64,000 nucleotides of DNA from Secundilactobacillus silagincola (GCF_002583405.1 NZ_BCMJ01000004.1:62001-126000); one strand, 5' to 3'. Positions 32,493-41,295 are shown, counted from the stretch's first letter. Notes: generated by a model from the sequence alone, not told the origin. Made by a program: numbers and translations.

Positions 32493-33353
32493 TTACTTAA
32501 CGTGCACTGTTTTGGTGCTAGTAACAGAACTAAAATGACCATGACTATAATTACCAACAGTTACCTTCACTGTTTTAGCCTTTGGTGCGTATACCGACTT
32601 GCTAAAGTTGTGCTTACTGCTTAACTTAGCATATTTATTACCCTTGTAGGTATTAACGCGAACGTACTTAGCTGACTTATAAAGTTTAGCTGAACCAGTG
32701 ACTTTAACATACTTTTTTGAGACTTTTTTAACGGATAGTTTGGAGATGTAGCTCTTTTTAGCAGGGGCTTTTCTGGTAGTTATCTTCCTAGTGACGGTCT
32801 TTGGTTTGGAAGCAACCCCACCAAAATTATTACCGTAATTCAATACGGCACTGTCTAATGCATCAGCATAGCCCTCTAAATTTACAGTAATATTGGCAAT
32901 TATACCATCGTAATTTGCTATTTCTCCATTGATTTTATTAGCCATAGACTCCAGTTGACTCTGTTCACCCACGGAAAGTCTATTCTTGAAAACATTGTAG
33001 GTAGCGACAAGGGCACTAAGATTTTCAATCGCCTGTTCCTTAGTATCTGTATCAAGCTCAATATCAAAACCAAGATTATTCAAGTAAACGTCAAAACTGC
33101 CATTCTCCAAATAAGCATCTTGATCGTTAGGATCTGGAAAATCGTTAGTAACATCGCCTTGAACATCCGTTGAAGCCTTCCCCAAGGCACCCTTCACACC
33201 ACTGATATCACTTTGATATTGTGAATACGGAATTTCTGACGATGCTTGAGCCTGTGTCGTTGTCACAGCATTAGGAATTTCCACAAACACACCGCCAACT
33301 AATGTTGCCCCTAACACAACTGTTGCAGCTTTTTTCCAAACATTCTTTGTCAT
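32493..33353 (-). CDS. Secreted protein with helical N-terminal and beta C-terminal domain (paralogue of 61153-61998)
   Basis: 286 residues: signal peptide cut near AQASS (about 38), a helical domain (about 40-170) with PYSQYQSDISGVKGALGKAS, NVFKNRLSVGEQSQLESMAN, a basic linker (TVTRKITTRKAPAKK) and an 85-residue beta domain rich in Tyr, Lys and Ser (YISKLSVKKVSKKYVKVTGS). The protein at 61153-61998 has the same order and 50-60% identity by eye. The basic C-terminus suggests binding to wall polymers. Function unknown. GAGGGGAG lies before ATG and is complementary to the C-rich small RNA loops. Confidence 0.65.
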   Translation of the reverse strand: MTKNVWKKAATVVLGATLVGGVFVEIPNAVTTTQAQASSEIPYSQYQSDISGVKGALGKASTDVQGDVTNDFPDPNDQDAYLENGSFDVYLNNLGFDIELDTDTKEQAIENLSALVATYNVFKNRLSVGEQSQLESMANKINGEIANYDGIIANITVNLEGYADALDSAVLNYGNNFGGVASKPKTVTRKITTRKAPAKKSYISKLSVKKVSKKYVKVTGSAKLYKSAKYVRVNTYKGNKYAKLSSKHNFSKSVYAPKAKTVKVTVGNYSHGHFSSVTSTKTVHVK

Positions 33354-33538
33354 TGAAAATGACTCCCCTCATAATAGTAATTAGATTCGACTTGATTATA
33401 GTATTATAAGGGACAAAAAGAAATACACAATTTATTGGAATGTAATCATGCTTTACTAACAGTAGTGTAATTATATATTGACTGATAGGATATACATCAA
33501 AAATGCAAATAGGATATTATCTATTTAAATATCACGTT

Positions 33539-34177
33539 TTAAGCTTCCAGCATCGCTTTCACAACACCGTCAATATCATCACTTTGAGCAATCATTGAAA
33601 TAACAGCTGAGCCAGCTGCACCTGTGCTGATCACGTCACTGAGGTCGTTAACGCTAATGCCCCCAATGGCAACGATTGGCCGGTCAGTCAAACTAACTAA
33701 TTGCTTCAGTCCATCAAACCCAATCACGGGATCAGCGTCTGCTTTCGACCCCGTTGGATGAATCGGACCACTGCCATAATAGTCGATACCGTCAATGGCA
33801 TTGGCGGCCTCAACCTCTTCAGCATTTGAGCAAGATAGACCGACAATCATCTGATCACCAACTTCTGCAATAACCTGCTGAATCTTTTCATCGGATTGGC
33901 CCACGTGAATCCCATCAGCATTGACCTGCTTAGCCAACTCAACGTTATCATCCACGATAAACGGAATCCCGGCTTCGGCACAACGACCACGTAGTTTCAT
34001 GGCCATTGCAGCGCGGTCAATTGGCGACAAGGTTGAAGCGTTGCCCTTATCACGAAATTGAAAAGCTGTAATACCCGCTTTAATTGCCTGTTCTACAATC
34101 GTTTCATACTGGCCTTCAGGCACATCTTGAGATCCGCAGACGAAGTAAGCCTTTAACATTTCTGGTTTGAATTTCAT
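33539..34177 (-). CDS. thiE: Thiamine-phosphate synthase
   Basis: 212 residues, TIM barrel. It joins HMP diphosphate and thiazole phosphate to thiamine phosphate. Motifs: FQFRDKGN near 37, pyrimidine and Mg site VDDNVELAKQVNADGIHVGQ, the DYYGSGPIHPTGSK loop near 133 and AIGGISVNDL near 172. The start overlaps the end of thiD by four bases, so it is the last gene of thiM-thiD-thiE. The operon has only salvage enzymes: this organism takes up or recycles thiazole and pyrimidine moieties rather than making them here. Confidence 0.92.
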   Translation of the reverse strand: MKFKPEMLKAYFVCGSQDVPEGQYETIVEQAIKAGITAFQFRDKGNASTLSPIDRAAMAMKLRGRCAEAGIPFIVDDNVELAKQVNADGIHVGQSDEKIQQVIAEVGDQMIVGLSCSNAEEVEAANAIDGIDYYGSGPIHPTGSKADADPVIGFDGLKQLVSLTDRPIVAIGGISVNDLSDVISTGAAGSAVISMIAQSDDIDGVVKAMLEA

Positions 34178-35010
34178 TTGCCCGGACGCTCCTCTCCGTA
34201 AGCCCAGTGATTTAGTGGACCGTGGCCGTGACCGACTTGGATGGTGTTACGAATGGCTGCTTCAACGAAGTCCTTCGCCACCCGAATAGCCGATTCAATG
34301 TCATGGCCCTTAGCAATCTCCGCCGTCATGGCACTAGACAGCGTATCGCCAGTACCATGAGTCCGAACGGTGTCAACTCGAGGTGCGCTGAGCCAGAATT
34401 CTTTACCATTTTCCAGTAGAACATAATCAGTCACTTTATCGGTGTCCCCGTGACCACCCTTGATCATGACGTTTTTAACGCCCGTTGCACGAATCTTTTT
34501 AGCAGCTGCCTGCATATCTTCGGGTGTCTTAATCGTCATATCAGTTAGCCGTTCCGCTTCTGGCAAATTGGGTGTGACGACGGTTGCTAATGGTAGCAAA
34601 TCACGTTTAACGGTATCAATCGCATCATCAGCCAATAATGGTGCCCCACCTTTAGCAATCATGACGGGATCCACGATCAGCGGCCCCAAGTCATATTTTT
34701 TCAGATTCTCAACTACGATTTCCACGTGTTCCGCATCCGCCAGCATGCCTGTCTTGCAGGCTTTGATTTTTAAATCACCAGCCACTGACGCGAACTGTTC
34801 ATCGATTAATTTTTTAGATAATGCAGCGAAATCTTGCACGCCAATGGTATTTTGTGCTGTAACGGCTACAATCACTGCGGCACTGAAAACGTGGCGTTCC
34901 TGCATGGTCTTGATATCGGCCATGACTCCAGCGCCACCACCGGAGTCAGTCCCCGCAATCGTTAATGTTTGTGGAAATGAATTAACTTCCTCAGCCATCT
35001 TAAATGTCAC
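34174..35010 (-). CDS. thiD: Hydroxymethylpyrimidine/phosphomethylpyrimidine kinase
   Basis: 278 residues of the ribokinase fold. It phosphorylates HMP and HMP phosphate for thiamine synthesis. Motifs: TIAGTDSGGGAGVMADIKTM near 18-37, DPVMIAKGG near 118, GGHGDTDKVTDYVL near 190 and anion-hole RTHGTGDTLSSAMTAEIAKG near 217. It lies between thiM (five-base gap) and thiE (four-base overlap). Some homologues accept pyridoxal, but the operon argues for thiamine. Confidence 0.92.
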   Translation of the reverse strand: MTFKMAEEVNSFPQTLTIAGTDSGGGAGVMADIKTMQERHVFSAAVIVAVTAQNTIGVQDFAALSKKLIDEQFASVAGDLKIKACKTGMLADAEHVEIVVENLKKYDLGPLIVDPVMIAKGGAPLLADDAIDTVKRDLLPLATVVTPNLPEAERLTDMTIKTPEDMQAAAKKIRATGVKNVMIKGGHGDTDKVTDYVLLENGKEFWLSAPRVDTVRTHGTGDTLSSAMTAEIAKGHDIESAIRVAKDFVEAAIRNTIQVGHGHGPLNHWAYGEERPGK

Positions 35011-35015
35011 ACCTT

Positions 35016-35822
35016 TCAGTCAAATTGAGCAATCTTTTCAATATCGGCAACAGTTGCTAAATGCAATTCATCCATCAAACGAGCTGAGAAAGTACCTGGA
35101 CGTTCTTCTTTCAACTGATCAGCAACGATCTGACCGATTGAGGCAAAGACTAAGCAAGCCGTTTGAGCCGCTTCAAAATAGTCACCATCACTGACCGCAC
35201 AAAAGGCACCCACAATACTGCTAAGCATGTCACCAGAACCAACGTGTAACTGGAATAGCGGTGTGCCGTTAAATACCTTGGCAACGTGTTCGCCATCGGT
35301 AATAATGTCAGTGGCGCCACTAAGGATCACCACGCAGTTTTGCTTCTTAGCAGCAGCTTTAGCGATTTCCACCACGTCTTGATTGCCGGAACCGGCATCG
35401 ATGCCCTTCGCGTCCCAGGCAACGTCAGCCAGAGCGGCAATTTCACCAGCATTACCACGAATAACATCCACTTGGAACTGACTCATCAAATCTAGCGCAA
35501 CTTTCTTGCGATAACTGATGGCACCAACTGCCACTGGATCAATGACCAAAGGCTTGTGCTGAGCGTTAGCCGCTTTGCCCATAGCAAGAATGTGGTCCAC
35601 TTGCGGTTTAGAAAAGGCACCAAGGTTCAACGCAACAGCATTGCTGATACCCACCATTTCATCGGTTTCAGCAATTTCTTCGGACATGATGGGTGACGCA
35701 CCAATAGCATTAATACCATTAGCCACATCCTGAACGGTGACAAAATTTGAAATGTTAAGGACAACGGGATTGGTCTCGCGAATCTGATTCAGCAAATCGA
35801 TTTTCATGGAAAATCCTCCCAA
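35016..35822 (-). CDS. thiM: Hydroxyethylthiazole kinase
   Basis: 268 residues of the ribokinase fold. It phosphorylates 4-methyl-5-(2-hydroxyethyl)thiazole, a salvage step. Motifs: NFVTVQDVANGINAIGASPI near 28, NLGAFSK, IDPVAVGAISYR near 95, VIRGNAGEI and the catalytic loop HVGSGDMLSSIVGAF near 198. GGGAGG precedes ATG. It is the first gene of the operon, directly behind a TPP riboswitch. Confidence 0.92.
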   Translation of the reverse strand: MGGFSMKIDLLNQIRETNPVVLNISNFVTVQDVANGINAIGASPIMSEEIAETDEMVGISNAVALNLGAFSKPQVDHILAMGKAANAQHKPLVIDPVAVGAISYRKKVALDLMSQFQVDVIRGNAGEIAALADVAWDAKGIDAGSGNQDVVEIAKAAAKKQNCVVILSGATDIITDGEHVAKVFNGTPLFQLHVGSGDMLSSIVGAFCAVSDGDYFEAAQTACLVFASIGQIVADQLKEERPGTFSARLMDELHLATVADIEKIAQFD

Positions 35823-35852
35823 AATTTTAGTACAAACAACAGTCAGATACCG

Positions 35853-36003
35853 AAAAAAGCCGAGCTAATCAAAACGTTAGCTCGACTCTTCACCAGTAAA
35901 ACTGGTCCGAATTGAACACGTTCCTTCGCAAGTCTGAACTTACAGGTTCAAAGGGATAGTGCAAGCACATCTCAGCCCCAAAAAAGAATGGGACACCCCT
36001 CGT
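35853..36003 (-). promoter_or_regulatory. TPP (THI-box) riboswitch with terminator
   Basis: Minus strand: GGGGTGTCC (near 36003), GGCTGAGATG, ATCCCTTTGAACCTG, then CTTGCGAAGGAACGTG (to 35914): the conserved THI-box blocks in order. A terminator follows, CGAGCTAA/TTAGCTCG with T-run (35884-35853). Binding of thiamine diphosphate should stop transcription of thiMDE. Confidence 0.9.
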
Positions 36004-36016
36004 GTTGTTTGGGTTA

Positions 36017-36045
36017 ATTGTAAAAGAAAAAGGGTGTGGAAGCAA
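36017..36045 (-). promoter_or_regulatory. Promoter of the thi operon; -35 box lies in repeat A5
   Basis: Minus strand TTGCTT (36045-36040), 17-base spacer, TACAAT (36022-36017), about 14 bases before the riboswitch. The -35 sequence belongs to the outer arm of the first tandem A repeat. Confidence 0.55.
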
Positions 36046-36513
36046 GCGCTTAGGGAGCGGAGTGTAACTGCGGGGCAACGAAAATCCCGGGCTTGGATTT
36101 TGGTTGGCACGTGGTTACATGTAGCTCTCTGCTTGCTGAAACCCAACTAAACCAGGGTGTGAAAGCAAGCGACTAGAGACTGGAGACTAAGACGCTTTCG
36201 GCAAAAATCCCGGGCTTGGATTTATGCCGGAAGTGACTTAGACGCAAGTCTCTGCTTGCTGGAGCCCAACTAAACCAGGGTGTGGAAGCAAGCGCTTAGA
36301 GAGCGGAGTGTAAGGGACGGGCGCCAAAAATCCCGAACTTGGATTTTAGGTGGCTGTCCCTTACATGCAGCTCTCTGCTTGCTGAAACCCAACTAAATCA
36401 GGGTGTGGAAGCAAGCGCTTAGGGAGCGGAGTGTAAGGGACGGGCGCCAAAAATCCCGAACTTGGATTTTAGGTGGCTGTCCCTTACATGCAGCTCTCTG
36501 CTTGCTGGAACCC
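36032..36513 (+). repeat. Structured repeat family A, four tandem copies (A5-A8)
   Basis: Units start at 36032, 36156, 36278 and 36401 (about 122 bp each), each reading GGGTGTG(G/A)AAGCAAGCG...AAATCC..GGATTT...GCTTGCTGRARCCC. Units are joined by a short AACTAAA(C/T)CA spacer. The variable stem differs in A5 (TGTAACTGCG), A6 (ACTAAGACGC) and A7/A8 (TGTAAGGGACGG), each with its own complement. They fill the gap between the thi operon and an aldo/keto reductase gene. Confidence 0.85.
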
Positions 36514-36571
36514 GACTAATCAACATAAAAGAAAAGAGCCCAACCCAAAAGGCTAGACTCCCAAATTCAAT

Positions 36572-37420
36572 TTAAAACGACGTCGTATCCGGATCCGTCG
36601 CCAACCCGGCAGCACCCTGGAACCCGTCAATCTTCTTCATGTCATCTTCACTAATTTCAAAATCAAAGATGTCAGTATTCGCCTTAATATATTCAGCGTG
36701 TACAGACTTTGGCAGTGGCAGGAACCCATGCTGCAAGTGCCAGCGCAGAACTAGTTGCGGTACAGACTTATTGTACTTTTCGGCAATGTCTTTTAACCCA
36801 TCAATCTGGAAAATTTTACCAGTTCCAAATGGACTGTAAGCCTCTGATAAAATATCGTGTGCGTTGTTATATTCCACAACGTTTGGTTGCAAATCGGATG
36901 GATTCAAGAAAATCTGGTTAACCATTGGCGCAATCTTAGCAGTCTTCAACAAGGCATCCAGATGCTTTGGGCGGAAGTTTGAAACTCCGATAGCCTTCAC
37001 TAAACCTTCCTCGTAAGCTTCTTCCATGGCTTTCCAAGTTTCAGCATTAGCTTCTTCCCAGTTATCACGAAAAGCAACTGGATTTGGCCAGTGAATCAAG
37101 TAAAGATCAACGTACTCTAAACCTAATTTTGATAGAGAGGTTCCAATTGCCTGTTTCGTTTTTTCATAACCGTGATCGGCATTCCATAACTTCGTGGTCA
37201 CAAATAAATCTTCACGTTTCACACCAGAATCGTGGATTGCCCGACCGACGCTTTCTTCGTTACCATAAGCGGCAGCCGTATCAATATGACGGTAGCCTGC
37301 TTTCAAGGCATCTAATACTGATTGATAAGCAACATCGCCATCTGGCGTCTGCCAAGTGCCAAGTCCAATAACCGGAATCTTAGTCCCGTTGCTGAGTGTA
37401 TAAGTATCTGTGAGAGCCAT
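36572..37420 (-). CDS. Aldo/keto reductase
   Basis: 282 residues; ATG at 37420 with GGAGG seven bases upstream is preferred to a longer frame. The (beta/alpha)8 NADPH-dependent family is clear from the tetrad regions: DTAAAYGNEESVGRAI (Asp, Tyr), LFVTTKLW (Lys), YLIHWPNP (His), and from GVSNFRPKHLD and LPLPKSVHAEYIKAN at the cofactor site. It resembles 2,5-diketo-gluconic acid/YvgN-type reductases acting on aldehydes such as methylglyoxal. A paralogue is at 46541-47386. Monocistronic. Confidence 0.9.
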   Translation of the reverse strand: MALTDTYTLSNGTKIPVIGLGTWQTPDGDVAYQSVLDALKAGYRHIDTAAAYGNEESVGRAIHDSGVKREDLFVTTKLWNADHGYEKTKQAIGTSLSKLGLEYVDLYLIHWPNPVAFRDNWEEANAETWKAMEEAYEEGLVKAIGVSNFRPKHLDALLKTAKIAPMVNQIFLNPSDLQPNVVEYNNAHDILSEAYSPFGTGKIFQIDGLKDIAEKYNKSVPQLVLRWHLQHGFLPLPKSVHAEYIKANTDIFDFEISEDDMKKIDGFQGAAGLATDPDTTSF

Positions 37421-37440
37421 ACCAAGTCCTCCTTTATAGT

Positions 37441-37490
37441 AAAAAACGGTAAACTCAAGTCTTAACAACTTTGAGTTTACCGTTTTTTTT
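37441..37490. terminator. Strong bidirectional terminator
   Basis: AAAAAACGGTAAACTCAA pairs with TTGAGTTTACCGTTTTTT, ending the WxL operon on the minus strand. Confidence 0.8.
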
Positions 37491-37526
37491 AAGCTGGACG
37501 CAAGCGATTAGGCTTACGTAACTTGG

Positions 37527-38534
37527 TTAATCTTTCTTCATCCACTTACGGAATTTATTAATGATGTAGCCCAGCACGATTAGAACTGCGAGACCTTCGA
37601 TGATCCACATGATAATCTGCTTCCAGTTAATGCCAGGTTTGGCAATCTTAGCTGCTTTGCCATCTTTGTCGGTCACCGTGAATAATTTATCAAATTTCCA
37701 TGAACCATTATCACCTTTAACCGTCATGTTAAGACGATACTGACCAGATTTAAGCTTTTGGTTGTTCAAAGTTGGTAGTTGGTAGCCGAAACTAGAGTTA
37801 GGTGCAAAGTTCAACATTTTCTGATCAACTTTAGCAACCTTCTTATTGCCTTCTCCAGTGACAGTGGCTTTAAAATGAACATCGCCAATAATGGTTGGTT
37901 GGGTATTCTGTAAATTAACCTGAATTCTTGGTAAACCATTAGTCCCCACGTATTTGGTACCGTGGTAAACCAAGTCTGGTGTGATCTGTTTAGTAGATTC
38001 TACTAACCGAGCTGCAATAACGTAGTGCGCTAAATTGCTACTTTGCTTACTCTTTTGAGCCTGCTCAGCAGCGCTTGCCGAATAAATGATAAACCCACCC
38101 AGAACTGTTCCATCAAAAGACTGCTTTGGTGTTCTCAATTTGAATGAAACTGTAGCACTGCTCTTACCAGCAACCGAAACCTGTTTACCTGTTTGATCAC
38201 CTAACATGTCAGAAAATGACGTAGTAGCTGACGCATCTTTTTTCGCCTGCAGGGAGTAATCAATAACCCCGTTCGAATTGGTCGTTGCGTTATTGGGCTT
38301 CACATTAAACAATTGTCGTTTACTGCTATTGTTAGTTATCCGTATACGCAAAGTCTGTTCAGCATTCGGCTTTACTTTTAAATCAAAATAACTCGATTGA
38401 GGATTGTTGTTAGATGGCAAAATTGCTTTCACCTGAAAATCATTAACTGCAGCTTTTGCTGTGATAGTGTCAAAACTGAAAACACCTGCAGCAAACATTA
38501 ATACAATGAGAACTAGCTTTAGTACTTTTTTCAT
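37527..38534 (-). CDS. DUF916/DUF3324 cell-surface protein (WxL-associated)
   Basis: 335 residues: signal peptide (cut near AKA, about 28), a DUF916-type beta domain (FQVKAILPSNNNPQSSYFDL), a DUF3324-type domain (about 160-280: GGFIIYSASA..., NLQNTQPTIIGDVHFKATV) and a C-terminal membrane helix (about 305-325) with basic tail. Such proteins bind WxL proteins and peptidoglycan and help hold WxL proteins at the surface. It directly follows a WxL gene (one-base gap). The operon is minimal: one of each type. Confidence 0.85.
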   Translation of the reverse strand: MKKVLKLVLIVLMFAAGVFSFDTITAKAAVNDFQVKAILPSNNNPQSSYFDLKVKPNAEQTLRIRITNNSSKRQLFNVKPNNATTNSNGVIDYSLQAKKDASATTSFSDMLGDQTGKQVSVAGKSSATVSFKLRTPKQSFDGTVLGGFIIYSASAAEQAQKSKQSSNLAHYVIAARLVESTKQITPDLVYHGTKYVGTNGLPRIQVNLQNTQPTIIGDVHFKATVTGEGNKKVAKVDQKMLNFAPNSSFGYQLPTLNNQKLKSGQYRLNMTVKGDNGSWKFDKLFTVTDKDGKAAKIAKPGINWKQIIMWIIEGLAVLIVLGYIINKFRKWMKKD

Positions 38535-38535
38535 A

Positions 38536-39201
38536 TTACTTGGTTGGGGTTGCAGCTACATCTGAAGTTGGCCCTGAAGTTAATGTCCAAGTTATGGTAG
38601 TACTGTAACTTGTAGCAACCATTGGGAACGTAGCATTCAGTGTTGGATTAAAAGCAATATTCCACTGACCGATACCTTCGCCAATACCATCAGCAGTTCC
38701 ATCAGCATTTTTATGTTGTTCAGCATTCTCAGCAGAAGCAATATTAGTTGCATCTTTGGCACCTGCGCTCAAAGTTGGTCCATCATTTCTAACCACTGGT
38801 TCAGCTCCGACCTTTGAATTAGACACATTGGATCCCTTATCCAGAGTAGGGAGTAGTCCCATATAAGCACCACTGGGACTAAGTGCCGAATTCTCCTTGT
38901 CTGAACTAAAAGAATTTAGCTGGGCTGAAAGATTCCACCCAGAGGCAGACGCAGTTTCGTCATCAACAATTAAATCTTTATCAGCTGTTCCAGCAGCCTT
39001 ACCATCGTTAACGATATGCGTTTGAAAGGTGAATTCTGGTACCTGTTTCAAGCTGAGTGATCCGTGGTTAGGATCTTGTGAAACACTCGCTGTCACTGTA
39101 GAATCTTTCGTATCCGCATGCCCCACAACAGGCGCTGCCAAAACACCTAACAGAACTCCTGCACTCATCAGTACCGTACTAAACTTTTTTAAATTAATCA
39201 T
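38536..39201 (-). CDS. WxL-domain surface protein
   Basis: 221 residues; ATG at 39201 with AAGGAG upstream gives a proper signal peptide (MINLKKFSTVLMSAGVLLGV, cut near GHA). Two Trp-x-Leu motifs are visible: SGWNLSAQLNSF near residue 85 and ITWTLTSGPTSDV near the C-terminus. These define the WxL domain that binds peptidoglycan non-covalently. The mature protein is essentially only the WxL domain. It is the first gene of a two-gene operon with the DUF916/DUF3324 partner. Confidence 0.85.
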   Translation of the reverse strand: MINLKKFSTVLMSAGVLLGVLAAPVVGHADTKDSTVTASVSQDPNHGSLSLKQVPEFTFQTHIVNDGKAAGTADKDLIVDDETASASGWNLSAQLNSFSSDKENSALSPSGAYMGLLPTLDKGSNVSNSKVGAEPVVRNDGPTLSAGAKDATNIASAENAEQHKNADGTADGIGEGIGQWNIAFNPTLNATFPMVATSYSTTITWTLTSGPTSDVAATPTK

Positions 39202-39561
39202 ATAAATTAAGTTCTCCTTTAAATCGAACAAACCGAATCTCCAATTGACACATGTACCCAATGTAGTCTCATTTATAAAAATAGTCAATAATAGTTCAAT
39301 AATATTATTCCAATAAAATCCTTATAATAAAAGGCTTTCATGAGTTAGTTTCCCCCGTTAATTATAAAATTTAACACTTACAAAAAATTAGTATCATGTA
39401 ACCAATTGAGCATATCGAAGCTATTACTCTAACAAGGGATTGCGCTCTTAATCATCATTTTATTAACCCTGTATTTCTTCCTATAAAGGATGTCTGATTG
39501 AGGTACATTAACAATCTCTTAAATCGATTAAAAAACTTGAATCTTAAATCATCAATAAAAT
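39202..39561. other. AT-rich intergenic region
   Basis: About 360 bases upstream of the WxL operon. It contains no ORF with a ribosome site and no strong structure. It presumably holds the WxL promoter, which I could not pinpoint. Confidence 0.4.
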
Positions 39562-39602
39562 AAAAAGCCCACCTTCAAGCAAACTATGCTTGAAGGTGGG
39601 CT
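39562..39602. terminator. Intrinsic terminator
   Basis: AGCCCACCTTCAAGCA pairs with TGCTTGAAGGTGGGCT, with an A-run on the left (T-run on the minus strand). It ends the 39622-39870 gene. Confidence 0.75.
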
Positions 39603-39621
39603 ATGCCTCTAAATCCTAGAT

Positions 39622-39870
39622 TTAAATACTTGGTGTTGCACTAAGCCAATCATATTGTAGTAACTGGTGCGTGCCCTTAGTTACTGGCAGCCAGATCTTT
39701 GCCTTGGCGATATCTTTCATACTTTGCCAGAAGGACTTATCTTCTTTTGTCACACCACTGGGTTTAATTTGAATTAAATCATTATTTTCGGTTTTTGCGG
39801 TCATTTGAGACTCATTGACGTCAACTAGCTGAACGGCAATCGTCTCGATTTCTGAATTATCAAGTAACAT
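39622..39870 (-). CDS. Uncharacterised 82-residue protein
   Basis: ATG at 39870 follows GAAAGGA. MLLDNSEIETIAVQLVDVNE, then a hairpin (QMTAKTENNDLIQIKPSG), and a C-terminal helix with tryptophans (SFWQSMKDIAKAKIWLP). Soluble, acidic at the start. I do not recognise the family. It is divergent from galM and stands alone with its own terminator. Confidence 0.5.
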   Translation of the reverse strand: MLLDNSEIETIAVQLVDVNESQMTAKTENNDLIQIKPSGVTKEDKSFWQSMKDIAKAKIWLPVTKGTHQLLQYDWLSATPSI

Positions 39871-40028
39871 TTCTATCAATCCTTTCGAAAATTGCATCCT
39901 TGATATTACAATATTAAGAATACCAACTAAATGTCTCGAAACTGTGAAGAAATTGTTGGGAAATGGTTAAGACGACACTTTCATTCGTTTTCAAAAAATA
40001 TTTACTAAAATTTTCCGGCCAGAAAGCG

Positions 40029-40056
40029 TATAATACTAATTGATAAAGCGTTTACA
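40029..40056 (+). promoter_or_regulatory. Promoter of galM with a possible catabolite-response element
   Basis: TATAAT at 40029-40034 without a clear -35. AAAGCGTTTACA, just downstream (about 40045-40056), matches the 3' half and centre of a CcpA site but has mismatches in its 5' half. Confidence 0.4.
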
Positions 40057-40072
40057 CAAGGAGGATTTTTTG

Positions 40073-41077
40073 ATGCAAATTACATCCGATATTTTTGGTC
40101 AACACGACGGTCAAAACATTAACCGTTACACAATTACAAATGCTGCTGGTAACTTCATCCAAGTGAGTGAACTTGGTGCAACTTGGACGAACTATAACGT
40201 CAACAATCACCCACTGATTGCTCATTTCGATAAACTTTCTGATTACGAAGCTCCTGCTGCATCCTGTCTAGGAATGTCCATTGGACGGGTCGCCGGCCGA
40301 ATCACTAAGGCTCAAGCACCAATTGATGGTAAAGAATACCACTTTGATGCCAACGAAAACGGCAATACCTTGCATGGTGGTCCTCACGGCTTTGCCAGCC
40401 TCGTTTGGAAGGCTGAACAGTCCGTCCGTGATCACGACGCAAGCGTTACCTTCTCACGTAACATCGCTAGTTCAGAAGACAACTTCCCTGGTGATCTAGA
40501 TGCTCGCATCACTTACACCTTTAATGATGATAACGAGGTCTCAATCAACTTCAGTGCGGCTTCAACTGCCGCAACACTGTTTAACCCAACTTGCCACATC
40601 TACTGGAATTTGACTGATGGTCAAAAGACTTTGGATGATCAACTACTTAAGGTCAACAGTACTCGTCGTTTGGACTTAGCTTCAGATAAAGTCCCAACTG
40701 GTAAGTTCAATAAACTTGCTGGTACCGGCTACGACTTCTCCACACCTCGCGATATTCCTAGTGCGTTGGCAGACATCAAGTCACAGTACGATAAGGACGA
40801 AATCGATGATATTTATGAAGTGACCCCAAGCGATACTGATCCAATCGCCGTTTTGAGCGATAAATCAAGCAATCGTCACGTCGCCATCTACTCAGACCGT
40901 AACGCACTGGTGGTTTATACCGCTAACCTTCCCGAAGGCGGTCAACCATACAATGCTTTGGCTACTGAAGCTCAAACATTGCCAGATGCCCCTAACCATG
41001 CCGGTTTCGGTGACATCACTTTGCACCCAGGCGATTTGAAGTCTTACACGATTAAATACCACTATTACGAAGAATAA
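40073..41077 (+). CDS. galM: Aldose 1-epimerase (mutarotase)
   Basis: 334 residues; ATG at 40073 with GGAGG seven bases upstream. It interconverts alpha and beta anomers of galactose and other aldoses before the Leloir pathway. Family marks: GRVAGRITKAQ, NTLHGGPHGFASLVWKAE (first active-site His near residue 95), FNPTCHIYWNL (second His near 175) and the C-terminal Glu in NALATEAQTLPDAPNH near 303. The second histidine motif is CHIYWNL rather than the usual NHSYFNL, as in several lactobacillus mutarotases. No gal operon is adjacent. Confidence 0.88.
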   Translation: MQITSDIFGQHDGQNINRYTITNAAGNFIQVSELGATWTNYNVNNHPLIAHFDKLSDYEAPAASCLGMSIGRVAGRITKAQAPIDGKEYHFDANENGNTLHGGPHGFASLVWKAEQSVRDHDASVTFSRNIASSEDNFPGDLDARITYTFNDDNEVSINFSAASTAATLFNPTCHIYWNLTDGQKTLDDQLLKVNSTRRLDLASDKVPTGKFNKLAGTGYDFSTPRDIPSALADIKSQYDKDEIDDIYEVTPSDTDPIAVLSDKSSNRHVAIYSDRNALVVYTANLPEGGQPYNALATEAQTLPDAPNHAGFGDITLHPGDLKSYTIKYHYYEE

Positions 41078-41117
41078 TCATTCTTTTTAATACGTTGATA
41101 TGGTCCAAACCTGTTTT

Positions 41118-41216
41118 ACAACTCAGATTCCGGCCATGTAACGTAAAAAGAGCCACTCCGACAAAAAACGTCGGAATGGCTTTTTTTACGTTACATTCTG
41201 GAATCTACCGAGTTGT
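41118..41216. repeat. Structured repeat family D, copy D2
   Basis: Stems ACAACTC (41118-41124)/GAGTTGT (41210-41216), GATTCC (41126-41131)/GGAATC (41200-41205) and GTAACG (41138-41143)/CGTTAC (41189-41194). Internal loops A/TACC and GGCCAT/ATTCT. Compared with D1, stems one and two change on both sides while the loops stay. It follows galM and can act as its terminator. Confidence 0.75.
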
Positions 41217-41295
41217 GCCACACTCTCTTTTACGCTACAATACGAAAGACGAAGACGCAAAACCATTAGACACTATATAGATAGGATAAAAATCA

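Noticed and set aside
34460-35194. 244-codon open frame on the plus strand
   Set aside because: Lies entirely opposite thiD and thiM and has no ribosome site; it is a mirror of their codon bias.
35890-36150. Several 60-70 codon frames on both strands
   Set aside because: They fall in the TPP riboswitch and repeat A5 and are explained by these structures.
36032-36513. Possible CRISPR array
   Set aside because: Units are 122 bp palindromic elements with near-constant 10-bp joints, not short repeats with unique spacers, and no cas genes are present.
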